Shown: positions 7,867 through 18,445, counted from the stretch's first letter. The stretch is DNA of 64,000 nt from Actinoplanes sp. SE50/110 (GCF_900119315.1 NZ_LT827010.1:820501-884500), one strand, 5' to 3'. Numbers and translations: made by a program. The notes: generated from the sequence alone by a model not told the origin.

Positions 7867-8546
7867 ACCTGACCGAGCACCTCCCCGCCGAGTGGCGCGC
7901 CGAGCTGGCCCCCTTCCTGGATGCGCAGGCGACGGCCGAGCTGGGCGAGTTCGTCGCCGCGGAGTACGCCGAGCACACCGTCTACCCCCCGGCGGAGGAC
8001 CTGTTCGCGGCGTACCGGCTGTGCTCGCCGGAGCAGACCCGGGTGCTGATCCTCGGCCAGGACCCGTATCACGGCGCCGGCCAGGCGCACGGGCTGAGCT
8101 TCAGCGTCCGCGAGGGGGTCCGGGTGCCCCCGTCGCTGCGCAACGTCTTCAAGGAGCTCGCCGAGGACGTCAACATCGCCCCGCCGAAGAGCGGCGACCT
8201 GACCGGCTGGGCGCGGCAGGGGGTGCTGCTGCTCAACGCGGTGCTCACGGTCCGGGCCGGCAAGGCCGCCTCGCACGCCAACAAGGGCTGGGAGACGTTC
8301 ACCGACGCCACCATCCGGGCGTTGAACGAGCGCAACGAGCGGGTCGTCTTCCTGCTCTGGGGCAACTACGCGAAGAAGAAGGCGGCGCTGGTCACCAACC
8401 CGGTGCACGCGGTGATCGAGGCCGGCCACCCGAGCCCGATGAACCCCGCCGGGTTTCTCGGCAGCCGCCCGTTCAGCGCCGCCAACAAGGCACTCGCCGA
8501 CGGCGGCCGGCCGGTGGTGAACTGGGACCCGCGGGCCACCGTCTAG
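7863..8546 (+). CDS. ung: Uracil-DNA glycosylase
   Basis: A 227-residue family 1 uracil-DNA glycosylase that removes uracil from DNA. The water-activating loop GQDPYHGAGQAHGLSFSV (Asp near residue 67), the LLLNAVLTVRAGKAASH uracil pocket and the HPSPMNPAGFLGSRPF intercalation loop with catalytic His are intact. The GTG start overlaps the tsaE stop by four bases. It sits inside the tsaE-tsaB-rimI-tsaD unit, where other actinomycetes such as Streptomyces have no DNA-repair gene, so it is probably a lineage-specific insertion that still allows read-through. Confidence 0.95.
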   Translation: MNLTEHLPAEWRAELAPFLDAQATAELGEFVAAEYAEHTVYPPAEDLFAAYRLCSPEQTRVLILGQDPYHGAGQAHGLSFSVREGVRVPPSLRNVFKELAEDVNIAPPKSGDLTGWARQGVLLLNAVLTVRAGKAASHANKGWETFTDATIRALNERNERVVFLLWGNYAKKKAALVTNPVHAVIEAGHPSPMNPAGFLGSRPFSAANKALADGGRPVVNWDPRATV

Positions 8547-8556
8547 GGTTTTCACC

Positions 8557-9213
8557 GTGCTCGTACTCGCTCTGGACACCGCAACGCCCGCCTCGACGGC
8601 GGCGCTCGTCGAGGTCACCGCAGACGGTTTGTTCGGGGTGGCGGAAAGTCGCACGGTCGACCCCCGGGCGCACGGCGAGAAACTGGCGCCGGAGATCGCC
8701 GCGGTGCTCGCCACGGCCGGGGTGCGACCATCGGATCTGACCGCGATCGTGGCCGGCCTGGGCCCGGGGCCGTTCACCGGCCTGCGGGTGGGGCTGGCCA
8801 CGGCCGCGGCGATGGGGCAGGCGCTGGGCATCCCGACGTACGGGGTGTGTTCGCTGGACGCGCTGGGGCGGGCGGCCGGGCCGGGGCGGGTGCTGATCGC
8901 CACCGATGCGCGGCGGCGCGAGGTGTATTTCGCGTCGTACGTCGACGGCGTACGCAATGGTGGTCCCGATGTCTCCAAGCCCGCCGATGTCACGGTGAAC
9001 GCGGACAGGGCGGCGGGCGAGGGGGCGTTGAAGTACGGGGACGTCTTCGGGCTGCCGGTGGAGGAGCACCTGCTCTACCCGCCGGGTGCCGCGCTGGTGG
9101 CCCTCGCGGCCGACCGGGTCCGGGCCGGGGCCGCGAGCGAGATCCTCACCCCGCTCTATCTGCGGCGTCCGGACGCCGTCGAGCCGGCCGGTCGCAAGCC
9201 GGTGCTGACCTGA
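8557..9213 (+). CDS. tsaB: tRNA t6A biosynthesis protein TsaB
   Basis: A 218-residue actin-like (ASKHA) protein that scaffolds TsaD for t6A formation. The N-terminus LVLALDTATPASTAALVE and the segment GPGPFTGLRVGLATA are TsaB signatures. It lacks the metal-binding histidines of TsaD, as expected. The GTG start follows ung by ten bases. The TGA is shared with the rimI ATG (TGATG). Confidence 0.94.
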   Translation: MLVLALDTATPASTAALVEVTADGLFGVAESRTVDPRAHGEKLAPEIAAVLATAGVRPSDLTAIVAGLGPGPFTGLRVGLATAAAMGQALGIPTYGVCSLDALGRAAGPGRVLIATDARRREVYFASYVDGVRNGGPDVSKPADVTVNADRAAGEGALKYGDVFGLPVEEHLLYPPGAALVALAADRVRAGAASEILTPLYLRRPDAVEPAGRKPVLT

Positions 9214-9650
9214 TGCGCATCGAGCGACTCCGCTGGTGGCACATCGAGGCGATCCTCCCGCTGGAGGAGGATCTCTTCGGGCCGGAGAAGTGGTCCGCCG
9301 CCATGTTCTGGAATGAGCTGGCGCAGCGGAACTACTACATCGTTGCCCTGGAAAACGATGACATAGCCGGTTATGCCGGTTTGTCCGTGGTGGACCGGGA
9401 GGAGTCCTGGGTGCAGAACATCGCGGTCCGCCGGGATGCCCAGCGCGGCGGCATCGGCCGCGCCCTGCTGGAGGATCTGCTCGCCGAGGCGGCCCGCCGG
9501 GGCGTCGGCCGCACCCTGCTCGAGGTGGCCGTCGACAACCATCCGGCACAGAAGCTGTACGCCACCTACGATTTCGAGCCGGTCGGCATCCGGCGCGGCT
9601 ACTACCAACCGAGCAACACCGACGCCCTGGTGATGATGCGAGATGCGTGA
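9213..9650 (+). CDS. rimI: Ribosomal protein S18 alanine N-acetyltransferase RimI
   Basis: A 145-residue GNAT acetyltransferase. The acetyl-CoA loop is [17 protein letters not shown] (R/QxxGxG/A), followed by the [17 protein letters not shown] and RGYY segments of RimI-type enzymes. In this position RimI usually acetylates the N-terminus of ribosomal protein S18. The ATG overlaps the tsaB stop by one base and the end overlaps tsaD by eight, so translation is tightly coupled. Confidence 0.92.
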   Translation: MRIERLRWWHIEAILPLEEDLFGPEKWSAAMFWNELAQRNYYIVALENDDIAGYAGLSVVDREESWVQNIAVRRDAQRGGIGRALLEDLLAEAARRGVGRTLLEVAVDNHPAQKLYATYDFEPVGIRRGYYQPSNTDALVMMRDA

Positions 9651-10695
9651 CGAGCCCCTGGTCCTCGGGATCGAGACCTCCTGCGACGAGACCGGTGTCG
9701 GCATCGTGCGCGGCCACACCCTGCTCGCCGACGCACTGGCGTCCAGTGTGGACCAGCACGCCCGGTTCGGCGGCGTGGTCCCCGAGGTGGCCAGCCGCGC
9801 CCACCTGGAGGCGCTGGTCCCCACCATGCGGCGGGCGCTGGACGAGGCCGGTGTCACGCTGGCCGACGTCGACGCGATCGCGGTCACCAGCGGCCCCGGC
9901 CTGGCCGGCGCGCTGCTGGTCGGGGTGGCCGCCGCCAAGGGATACGCACTGGCCGCGGAGAAGCCGATCTACGGCGTGAACCATCTGGCCGCGCACGTCG
10001 CGGTGGACACTCTGGAGCACGGCCCGCTGCCCGAGCCGGCGATCGCCATGCTGGTCTCCGGCGGCCACTCGTCGCTGCTGCTGGTCGACGACCTGACGGC
10101 CGGGGTGACCCCGCTGGGGGCGACCATCGACGACGCGGCCGGCGAGGCGTTCGACAAGGTGGCCCGGCTGCTCGGGCTGGGCTTCCCGGGCGGCCCGATC
10201 ATCGACCGGTCGGCACGGGACGGTGACGCCGGCGCGATCGCCTTCCCGCGCGGGCTGACCGCCGCCAAGGACCTGGCCGCGCACCGCTTCGACTTCTCCT
10301 TCTCCGGGCTGAAGACGGCGGTGGCCCGCTGGGTGGAGGCGCGCGAGCGGGCCGGCGAGCCGGTCCCGGTGGCCGACGTCGCGGCCAGCTTCCAGGAGGC
10401 CGTCTGCGACGTGCTGACCGCCAAGGCGATCGATGCCTGCCGGGAGCACGGGGTGGGCACCCTGGTGATCGGCGGGGGTGTGGCGGCCAACTCGCGGTTG
10501 CGGGTGCTGGCGGAGCAGCGGGCGGCCCGGCACGGGATCGCGGTACGCGTACCACGGCCGCAGTTGTGCACGGACAACGGCGCGATGGTCGCGGCGCTCG
10601 GCTCGCATCTGGTGGCCGCCGGCGTCGCGCCGAGTCGTCTCGACCTTCCGGCGGATTCCGCGATGGGTTTGACCGCGGTCAGCGTCGCGGGGTAG
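9643..10695 (+). CDS. tsaD: tRNA N6-adenosine threonylcarbamoyltransferase TsaD
   Basis: The 350-residue catalytic subunit of t6A synthesis, transferring the threonylcarbamoyl group to A37. [14 protein letters not shown] starts the ASKHA fold, NHLAAHVAV gives the two metal-binding His, [10 protein letters not shown] is the nucleotide loop, and [11 protein letters not shown] closes the active site. Length fits the family. It ends the tsa unit; no obvious terminator hairpin follows before the next small gene nine bases downstream. Confidence 0.95.
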   Translation: MRDEPLVLGIETSCDETGVGIVRGHTLLADALASSVDQHARFGGVVPEVASRAHLEALVPTMRRALDEAGVTLADVDAIAVTSGPGLAGALLVGVAAAKGYALAAEKPIYGVNHLAAHVAVDTLEHGPLPEPAIAMLVSGGHSSLLLVDDLTAGVTPLGATIDDAAGEAFDKVARLLGLGFPGGPIIDRSARDGDAGAIAFPRGLTAAKDLAAHRFDFSFSGLKTAVARWVEARERAGEPVPVADVAASFQEAVCDVLTAKAIDACREHGVGTLVIGGGVAANSRLRVLAEQRAARHGIAVRVPRPQLCTDNGAMVAALGSHLVAAGVAPSRLDLPADSAMGLTAVSVAG

Positions 10696-10704
10696 GAAGC
10701 GAAC

Positions 10705-10959
10705 ATGATCGCGCGGATGTGGGAGGTGCGGGCCTCGCGCAGCGGCTTCGATGAGCTGCTGAGCTGGGTCTGCGACACGGCGGTGCCCAGCCTCGAGGTG
10801 CTGCCACAACATGTGTCGAGTGACGTCTATTCGTCCACGGATCATCGCATCGTCGTCATCTCCAAATGGCGAAACACCCCGGAGAGCCTGCCCAGCCCGC
10901 CGGAGAAGCTGGTGGCACGCGCTCCGCACGTCTGGGATTTCACCCCCGTCGATCGCTGA
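10705..10959 (+). CDS. Small conserved-looking protein, possible dimeric alpha-beta barrel (ABM-like)
   Basis: An 84-residue protein nine bases after tsaD. The pattern of a strand (MIARMWEVRA), a helix (SGFDELLSWVCDTAVP) and a strand after SSTDHRIVVISKW resembles antibiotic-biosynthesis-monooxygenase/EthD-like small barrels, but no catalytic residue can be named. Its position suggests co-transcription with tsaD. Codon use matches its neighbours, so it is likely a real gene. Function not assigned. Confidence 0.7.
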   Translation: MIARMWEVRASRSGFDELLSWVCDTAVPSLEVLPQHVSSDVYSSTDHRIVVISKWRNTPESLPSPPEKLVARAPHVWDFTPVDR

Positions 10960-11002
10960 GCGGTCGCAGCACGGGCGTTCCCGGCCGTACCGTCGGGGCC
11001 TG

Positions 11003-12700
11003 ATGCGCAGACTGCCCGTGGCCGATCCCGGCCTGCCCGACGCCCGGTCCGCCACGCGTTACCTGAGCTGGCTGATCCGGCGCTCCCGTATGACGATGCT
11101 CACTGCGATCGCGCTGGCGATCGCCTGGATGGGGTGCCAGTCGCTGGTGCCGGCGATCGTCGGTGAGGCGATCGACGCGGCCGCCGAACGCCGTGGCCGG
11201 GCGTTGCTCGGCTGGGGGCTGGTGCTCTTCGCGGCCGGGGTGGCGCAGGCCGTCGCCGGTATCAGCCGGCACCGGTTCTCGGTGGTCAACTGGCTCGGTG
11301 CCGGTTTCCGGACGGTGCAGGTCACCGTCCGGCAGGCGAACCGGCTCGGCTCGTCGCTGCCGCGGCGGCTGGAGGCCGGCGAGGTGGTGGCGATCGGCAC
11401 CTCGGACATCAACCACATCGGCGGCGCGGTGGACGTCGCGGCCCGGGGCGCCGGGGCGCTGGTCGCGGTCGGCACGGTCACCGTGCTGCTGCTGCGCACC
11501 TCGGTCCCGCTCGGCCTGGTGGTGCTGATCGGGGTGCCGGCCCTGATGATCGTCGTAGGTGGACTGATCGGCCCGCTGCACGCGCGTCAGCAGACCTACC
11601 GGGAGCGGCAGGGCCGGCTCACCGGGCAGGCCGCCGACCTGGTGACCGGGTTGCGGGTGCTGCGCGGGGTGGGCGGCGAGGCGGTCATGGTGGCGCGGTA
11701 CCGGCAGCGGTCGCAGGCGCTGCGGGTGGCCGGGGTGCGCACCGCCGAGGTGGAGTCGCTGCTGGAGGCCGCCCAGGTGCTGCTGCCCGGGACGTTGCTG
11801 GTGCTGATCACCTGGCTGGGGGCCCGGTTCGCGGCCGAGCACCGGATCTCGATCGGCCAGTTGGTGTCGTTCTACGCGTACGCCGCCTTCCTGGTCTCGC
11901 CGCTGCGGCAGCTCACCGACTCGATCGACAAACTGACCCGCGGGCACGTCTCGGCCCGCCGGGTCGCCGACATGCTCGGCCTGCGCCGTGACCTGCCCGA
12001 TCCGCCGGCGAAGCCGCCGGTGACGGTACCGCCGCCCGGCGGCGAACTGGCCGACCCCCTCTCCGGGGTGCTGGTCATGCCCGGCCGGCTCACCGCGATC
12101 GTGGCCGAGGATCCGGCCGACACCGCCCGGATCGCCGACCGGCTCGGCCGGTACGCGCCCGGGGCCACCTGGGACGGCACACCGCTGACCGCGATCCCGC
12201 TGGAGGTGGTGCGGGAGCGGATCCTGGTGGTGGAGAACGAGGCGCGGCTGTTCTCCGGGCGGCTGCGCGCCGACCTCGATCCGCACCGGACCCCGCGGCT
12301 GGCCGAGGCGCTCGCGGCGGCGTCGGCACAGGACATCGTGGACGGTCTGCCGGGCGGTCTGGACAGTGTGGTCGCCGAGCGCGGCCGGTCGTTCTCCGGC
12401 GGTCAGCAGCAACGGCTGCGGCTGGCCCGGGCGCTGGTCGCCGACCCGGAATTCCTGATCCTGGTCGAGCCGACCAACGCGGTCGACGCGCACACCGAGG
12501 CCCGGATCGCCGAGCGGCTGCGCGCCGTACGGGCCGGCCGCACCACGGTCGTCTGCACCTCCAGCCCGCTGGTGCTGGCGCACACCGACCGGGTGTTCTT
12601 CGTGGAGTGCGGCCGGGTGACCGCTGCCGGGGCGCATCCGGAGCTGCTCGCCGCCGAGCCCGGCTACGCCCGTGTGGTGCTGCGCGAGGAGCTGTCGTGA
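11003..12700 (+). CDS. Heterodimeric ABC exporter subunit A (degenerate nucleotide-binding domain, intact signature)
   Basis: A 565-residue fused exporter half. An ABC transmembrane domain (about residues 25-310, six helices) is followed by a nucleotide-binding domain. The Walker A position (near residue 366) reads IVAEDPADTARIADRL, with no GxxGxGKS/T. The Q-loop Gln is Glu (VVENEARLFSG). Walker B reads FLILVEPTNAVD, with Val for the Asp. The H-loop His is missing (VVCTSSPLV). The signature SFSGGQQQRLRLARAL (near residue 462) is intact. It can therefore bind ATP only poorly but can complete the partner's site. The ATG at 11003 is the best-supported start. It overlaps the partner gene by GTGA. 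Substrate unknown. Confidence 0.9.
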   Translation: MRRLPVADPGLPDARSATRYLSWLIRRSRMTMLTAIALAIAWMGCQSLVPAIVGEAIDAAAERRGRALLGWGLVLFAAGVAQAVAGISRHRFSVVNWLGAGFRTVQVTVRQANRLGSSLPRRLEAGEVVAIGTSDINHIGGAVDVAARGAGALVAVGTVTVLLLRTSVPLGLVVLIGVPALMIVVGGLIGPLHARQQTYRERQGRLTGQAADLVTGLRVLRGVGGEAVMVARYRQRSQALRVAGVRTAEVESLLEAAQVLLPGTLLVLITWLGARFAAEHRISIGQLVSFYAYAAFLVSPLRQLTDSIDKLTRGHVSARRVADMLGLRRDLPDPPAKPPVTVPPPGGELADPLSGVLVMPGRLTAIVAEDPADTARIADRLGRYAPGATWDGTPLTAIPLEVVRERILVVENEARLFSGRLRADLDPHRTPRLAEALAAASAQDIVDGLPGGLDSVVAERGRSFSGGQQQRLRLARALVADPEFLILVEPTNAVDAHTEARIAERLRAVRAGRTTVVCTSSPLVLAHTDRVFFVECGRVTAAGAHPELLAAEPGYARVVLREELS

Positions 12701-14499
12701 GCCGTCCGCTTCCGGTGGCCGGCCGCGCGCAGGCCTGGCGGTACGCCCGATCCCTGTTCCGCAGCCACCCCGGCATGTTCCGGGCCACGGTCGGGCTGCA
12801 CCTGCTCGCCGCGTGCGCCGGGCTGGCCGGCCCGCGCCTGCTCGGCGAGCTGGTGCAGGGGGTGCAGCGCGGGGTGCACGAGGCCGAGCTGAACCGGCTG
12901 GCCGCCACCCTGGCCGGTTTCGTGCTGGTGCAGGCGGTGCTGGTGCGCTATGCCTACCTGGCTTCGGCCCGGCTCGGCGAGCAGGTGCTGGCCCGGCTCC
13001 GGGAGGAGTTCATCGCCCGGGCGCTGTCCCTGCCGCTGGGCACGGTCGAGTCGGCCGGCACCGGGGACCTGCTGACCCGTACCACCCGGGACGTGGACGC
13101 GCTCTCCAAATGTGTCCGGCTGGCCGTGCCGGAGACCACGATCGCGCTGCTCACCGGTGGGCTGGTGGTGGTCGCGCTGGTCGCGGTGTCGCCGGTGCTG
13201 GCGTTGCCGCTGCTGATCGGGGTGCCGATCACGGTGGCCGGCACGCGGTGGTACGTGCGGCGCGCCCCGGCCGGCTATCTGCGGCAGAACGCGGCGTACT
13301 CGGACGTCACCGACGGGCTGGCCGAGACGGTCGAGGGCGCCCGCACGGTGGAGGCGCTCGGCCGGCAGGGGCAGCGGATCGCGCGTACCGACCGGGATCT
13401 GCACCGGTCCTGGCGGGCCGAGCGGTACACGCTTTTCCTGCGCACCGTGTGGTGGCCGGTGATCGAGGTCAGCTACGTGCTGCCGATGGTGCTGACCCTG
13501 CTCACCGGGGGCTGGCTCTATCTGCGCGGAACGGTCGGCCTGGGCCAGCTGACCGCGGCCGTCGTCTACGTCCAGCAGCTGATCCACCCCCTCGACCGGC
13601 TGCTCTCCTGGCTGGACGAGCTGCAGGTGGGCGCGGCCTCGCTGGCCCGGCTGCTCGGGGTGACCGCGACCGCCGAGCCGCCCCGGCCGGCCGCCCCGGT
13701 CCCGGACGGTCCCCGGATCGAGGTGCGCGGCCTGCGCTTCGGCTACGTGGCGGGCCGTGAGGTGCTGCACGGTGTCGACCTGACGTTGCGGCCGGGGGAG
13801 CGGCTGGCCGTGGTGGGCCCGTCCGGCGCCGGCAAATCCACGCTCGGCCGGCTGCTGGCCGGGCTGCACCAGCCGACCGCCGGCAGTGTCACGGTCGGTG
13901 GCGTGCCGCTGGGTGCGCTCGCCCCGGACCGGCTGCGCACCGAGGTGGCGCTGGTCAGTCAGGAGCATCACATCTTCATCGGGACGCTGCGCGACAATGT
14001 GGCGATGGCCCGGCCGGACGCGCCGGAACCGGACGTGCGCACCGCGCTTGCCGCCGTGCATGCCCTGGAGTGGGTCGACGCGCTGCCGCACGGGCTGGAC
14101 ACCGAGGTCGGAGACGGCGGGCAGGTGCTGACCGCGGCCCAGGCGCAGCAGGTGGCGCTGGCCCGGCTGGTCCTGGCCGGCCCGCACACGCTGGTGCTGG
14201 ACGAGGCCACGGCGCTGCTGGACCCGGGGGCGGCCCGTGATCTGGAACGGTCGCTGGCGGCCGTGGTGCACGGGCGGACCGTGGTGGCGATCGCGCACCG
14301 CCTGTTCTCCGCCCACGACGCCGACCGGGTGGCGGTGGTGGAGGACGGCCGGATCACCGAGTTGGGCTCGCATGCCGACCTGGTGGCGGCGAACGGGTCG
14401 TACGCCGCCCTGTGGCGCTCCTGGCAGGGCGGTGGCGAAGCCCCGGAGAAGCCTCCGGACATGGCAAGGGCGCGCCCCCGCCAGGACGCGCCCTTCTAG
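12697..14499 (+). CDS. Heterodimeric ABC exporter subunit B (intact Walker motifs, degenerate signature)
   Basis: A 600-residue exporter half. The transmembrane domain covers about residues 25-310. Walker A (VVGPSGAGKSTLGRLLAG, near 373), Q-loop (LVSQEHHIF), Walker B (LVLDEATALLD, near 499) and the switch His (AIAHRL, near 531) are all intact. The ABC signature is replaced by LTAAQAQQVALARL. It is the mirror image of subunit A: together they would form one fully consensus and one fully degenerate ATP site, as in TAP- or BmrCD-like heterodimers but more extreme. The C-terminal tail is Pro-rich. A hairpin overlaps the 3' end. Confidence 0.92.
   Translation: MSRPLPVAGRAQAWRYARSLFRSHPGMFRATVGLHLLAACAGLAGPRLLGELVQGVQRGVHEAELNRLAATLAGFVLVQAVLVRYAYLASARLGEQVLARLREEFIARALSLPLGTVESAGTGDLLTRTTRDVDALSKCVRLAVPETTIALLTGGLVVVALVAVSPVLALPLLIGVPITVAGTRWYVRRAPAGYLRQNAAYSDVTDGLAETVEGARTVEALGRQGQRIARTDRDLHRSWRAERYTLFLRTVWWPVIEVSYVLPMVLTLLTGGWLYLRGTVGLGQLTAAVVYVQQLIHPLDRLLSWLDELQVGAASLARLLGVTATAEPPRPAAPVPDGPRIEVRGLRFGYVAGREVLHGVDLTLRPGERLAVVGPSGAGKSTLGRLLAGLHQPTAGSVTVGGVPLGALAPDRLRTEVALVSQEHHIFIGTLRDNVAMARPDAPEPDVRTALAAVHALEWVDALPHGLDTEVGDGGQVLTAAQAQQVALARLVLAGPHTLVLDEATALLDPGAARDLERSLAAVVHGRTVVAIAHRLFSAHDADRVAVVEDGRITELGSHADLVAANGSYAALWRSWQGGGEAPEKPPDMARARPRQDAPF
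14466..14495. terminator. Hairpin at the convergent ABC / groEL ends
   Basis: AAGGGCGCG (14466-14474) pairs with CGCGCCCTT (14487-14495), a 9-bp stem with a 12-base loop, ending just before the TAG of ABC subunit B. groEL ends 10 bases further on the opposite strand, so the hairpin could serve both. There is no long T run, as is common in high-GC genomes. Confidence 0.6.
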
Positions 14500-14508
14500 T
14501 GCAACCGA

Positions 14509-16167
<1,659 letters not shown>

Positions 16168-16229
16168 TCACGCACCGACGCCCTGCCCCGAAGATCCGGA
16201 ACAGGGCGTCTGCGCAGTCAGTCAGGTCT

Positions 16230-16538
16230 TTACTTCTCGATGACCGCGAGGACGTCGCGGGCGGAGAGCACCAGGTACTCCTCACCGGCGTACTTGACCT
16301 CGGTGCCGCCGTACTTCGAGTACAGGACCACGTCGCCGACCTTGACGTCGAGCGGGACGCGGTTGCCCTTGTCGTCGATCCGGCCGGGGCCGACGGCGAG
16401 GACGGTGCCCTCCTGCGGCTTCTCCTTCGCGGTGTCGGGGATCACGATGCCCGACGCCGTGGTGGTCTCCGCCTCGTTGGCCTGGACCACGATGCGGTCC
16501 TCGAGCGGCTTGATCGCAACCTTGGTCGCGGTAGTCAC
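16230..16538 (-). CDS. groES: Co-chaperonin GroES
   Basis: A 102-residue co-chaperonin that caps Gro[22 protein letters not shown], the mobile-loop region [18 protein letters not shown] and [20 protein letters not shown] are typical. GTG 16538 is chosen because AGGAGG (complement of 16547-16552) lies eight bases upstream; the ATG at 16544 has only a two-base spacer but adds just Met-Pro. The mRNA leader is about 150 bases long and starts at a heat-shock promoter overlapped by two CIRCE elements. Confidence 0.96.
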   Translation of the reverse strand: MTTATKVAIKPLEDRIVVQANEAETTTASGIVIPDTAKEKPQEGTVLAVGPGRIDDKGNRVPLDVKVGDVVLYSKYGGTEVKYAGEEYLVLSARDVLAVIEK

Positions 16539-16670
16539 GGGCATACCCTCCTGGGTACAGGTTTCGCCGGCCATGAGCCAGGCCGGTCAATGCCTCATGC
16601 CACCGGGCGGGGCCGTCGTCGCGGGTGCCGGTCCGCCTGGTGCCTAGCCACCTCGGCAGGGCCGGGGCGG

Positions 16671-16697
16671 CTGGCACCCTCATGTTGAGAGTGCTAA
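16671..16697 (-). promoter_or_regulatory. Second, degenerate CIRCE operator
   Basis: On the minus strand TTAGCACTC, nine bases, then GGGTGCCAG. The left half is perfect for CIRCE; the right half matches 6 of 9. It lies just downstream of the -10 box of the groES promoter, where HrcA binding would block initiation. Confidence 0.6.
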
Positions 16698-16703
16698 CCG
16701 GAG

Positions 16704-16730
16704 ATTATGCCGGAACTAGCACTCCGTCAA
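16704..16730 (-). promoter_or_regulatory. groES-groEL promoter (-35 TTGACG, -10 CATAAT)
   Basis: Minus-strand TTGACG (16730-16725) and CATAAT (16709-16704) are about 15 bases apart, slightly short. The -35 lies inside the spacer of the upstream CIRCE. The divergent methyltransferase gene begins only about 60 bases from the -10. Confidence 0.55.
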
Positions 16731-16742
16731 CCAGAGTGCCAA
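16716..16742. promoter_or_regulatory. CIRCE operator for HrcA
   Basis: Minus strand TTGGCACTC, nine-base spacer (TGGTTGACG), GAGTGCTAG. This is the CIRCE inverted repeat with two deviations, and it contains the -35 box. It predicts HrcA repression of groES-groEL relieved by heat. hrcA itself is not in the window. Confidence 0.9.
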
Positions 16743-16769
16743 CCTGTCACGCCGGGGAGAATGCCTGGT

Positions 16770-17939
16770 GTGACCCCTGAACTCCTTGCTCTGCTGCAGA
16801 CCCCGGAAGGTGAGCAGGCCCTGGCCGTGGCGACCGGGATGGGCGACGGCGAGCCGCTCGCCGCGGCCTCGGCCCTGCGGGCCCGGGGCTTCGGCGCGGA
16901 GCTGGCCGCAGCCGCACTCACCCAGGCTAGTTTGCGCCGCCGGGCGGCGATGAAATTCGGCCCGGACGCCGCCGGAATGTTCTTCACCCGGCACGGCCTG
17001 GAGCAGGCCACCCGGGCGGTGGTCGCGGATCGCCGGGCGGCCCGGCTGGTGGCGGCCGGCGTCACCAGCCTCGCCGATCTCGGTTGCGGCCTCGGCGCCG
17101 ACGCGCTCGCCGCCGCGCGGCACGGGATCACGGTGTACGCGGTGGACGCCGACCCGGCCACCGCCGCCCTCGCCGCGGCGAATGCGCACGCCGCCGGCCT
17201 GGCCGACCGGATCACCGTGACCTGCGCCGACGCCACCACCGTCACGGTGGAGAGGTTCGACGCGGTCTTCGCCGATCCGGCCCGCCGGCAGAGCGGCCGC
17301 GGCCGGGTGTTCGACCCGAAGTCGTATTCGCCGCCCTGGGACTTCGTCGCCGGACTGGCCGGCCGGGTCCCCCGCACGGTGCTCAAGCTGGCCCCGGGGA
17401 TCGACCACGGGCTGCTGCCGCCGGGCGCCGAGGGCGAGTGGGTGAGTGTCGGCGGCGACCTGGTGGAGGCGGCCTTCTGGTGCGGTCCGCTGGCCGCCGT
17501 GCCGCGCCGGGCGACCCTGGCCGGGGTCGGCGAGCTCACCGGCACGGGGGACCGGCGGGCCCCGGTCGGCCCGGTCGGCGCGTGGTTCTACGACCCCGAT
17601 CCGGCGGTGGTCCGGTCGCACCTGGTGGCCGAGTTCGCCGAGCGGATCGGCGGGCGGCTGGGTGACCCGGAGATCGCCTACGTCTACACCGACGACCCGG
17701 TGGACACCCCGTTCGCCCGGCGGCTGGCGGTGACCGACGTGCTGCCGTTCTCGCTGAAGCGGCTGCGCGCGCTGTTGCGCGACCGCGGGGTGGGCACCCT
17801 GGAGATCCGCAAGCGGGGTTCGGCGCTCGTACCGGATCAGTTGCGCAAGGATCTGAAACTGTCCGGGCCGCAGGCCGCGGGCTTGGTCCTGACCCGGGTG
17901 GACGGTGCCCCCACGGTGTTGCTGACCGAGCACTCCTGA
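16770..17939 (+). CDS. SAM-dependent class I methyltransferase (THUMP-like protein)
   Basis: A 389-residue protein. The SAM-binding motif I is ADLGCGLGADALAAARHG, followed by VYAVDADP (motif II) and the catalytic-loop-like FADPARRQSGRGRVFDP. A long C-terminal region ends in VGTLEIRKRGSALVPDQLRK. DPARR together with this C-terminus matches the actinobacterial class I methyltransferase / THUMP-like family, whose substrate is undefined. GTG 16770 is favoured because GGAGA lies nine bases upstream; ATG 16761 is also possible. It is divergent from groES, and the CIRCE pair lies within 60 bases of its start. Confidence 0.85.
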   Translation: MTPELLALLQTPEGEQALAVATGMGDGEPLAAASALRARGFGAELAAAALTQASLRRRAAMKFGPDAAGMFFTRHGLEQATRAVVADRRAARLVAAGVTSLADLGCGLGADALAAARHGITVYAVDADPATAALAAANAHAAGLADRITVTCADATTVTVERFDAVFADPARRQSGRGRVFDPKSYSPPWDFVAGLAGRVPRTVLKLAPGIDHGLLPPGAEGEWVSVGGDLVEAAFWCGPLAAVPRRATLAGVGELTGTGDRRAPVGPVGAWFYDPDPAVVRSHLVAEFAERIGGRLGDPEIAYVYTDDPVDTPFARRLAVTDVLPFSLKRLRALLRDRGVGTLEIRKRGSALVPDQLRKDLKLSGPQAAGLVLTRVDGAPTVLLTEHS

Positions 17940-17962
17940 GGGCTCGGGGGTAGCGTGCGGTC

Positions 17963-18445
17963 ATGCCGAAGAGGGCGGCCGGCACCCCGGCCACTGTGCT
18001 GCTGACCGCGCAGCGGGTGGCGCACACCCTGCACCCGTACCAGGTGTCGCCGGACGCGCCGAACTACGGCGCCCTGGTCGCGGCGGCTCTGGGCGTGGCG
18101 CCGGAGCGGGTGTTCAAGACGCTGGTGGCCGAGGTGGACGGTGCCCTGGTGGTCGGTGTGGTGCCGGTCACCGGCGAGCTCGACCTGAAGGCGCTGGCGC
18201 ACGCGGCGGGCGGGAAACGGGCGGCGCTGGCCGACCGGGCGACGGCCGAGCGCAGCACCGGCTACGTCCGCGGCGGGATCAGTCCACTGGGTCAGCGCAG
18301 GCGACTGCCCACAGTGATCGACGACTCGGCGTTCGGTGCGGAGCCGATGTACGTCTCGGCCGGCCGCCGCGGTCTGCAGGTGAGCCTGGCGCCGGCCGAC
18401 CTGGTCCGGTTGACCAGCGCCACCGTCGCGGCCATCCGGGCGTGA
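17963..18445 (+). CDS. ybaK: Cys-tRNA(Pro) deacylase YbaK-like
   Basis: A 160-residue YbaK/EbsC editing-domain protein, which hydrolyses mischarged Cys-tRNA(Pro). VFKTLVAEVDGALVVGVVPV holds the conserved editing-pocket Lys, and GKRAALADRATAERSTGYVRGGISPLGQRR is read here as its two motif blocks GKRAAL and GYVRGGISPLGQ. Length fits. It begins 23 bases after the methyltransferase stop and probably shares its transcript. Confidence 0.92.
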   Translation: MPKRAAGTPATVLLTAQRVAHTLHPYQVSPDAPNYGALVAAALGVAPERVFKTLVAEVDGALVVGVVPVTGELDLKALAHAAGGKRAALADRATAERSTGYVRGGISPLGQRRRLPTVIDDSAFGAEPMYVSAGRRGLQVSLAPADLVRLTSATVAAIRA

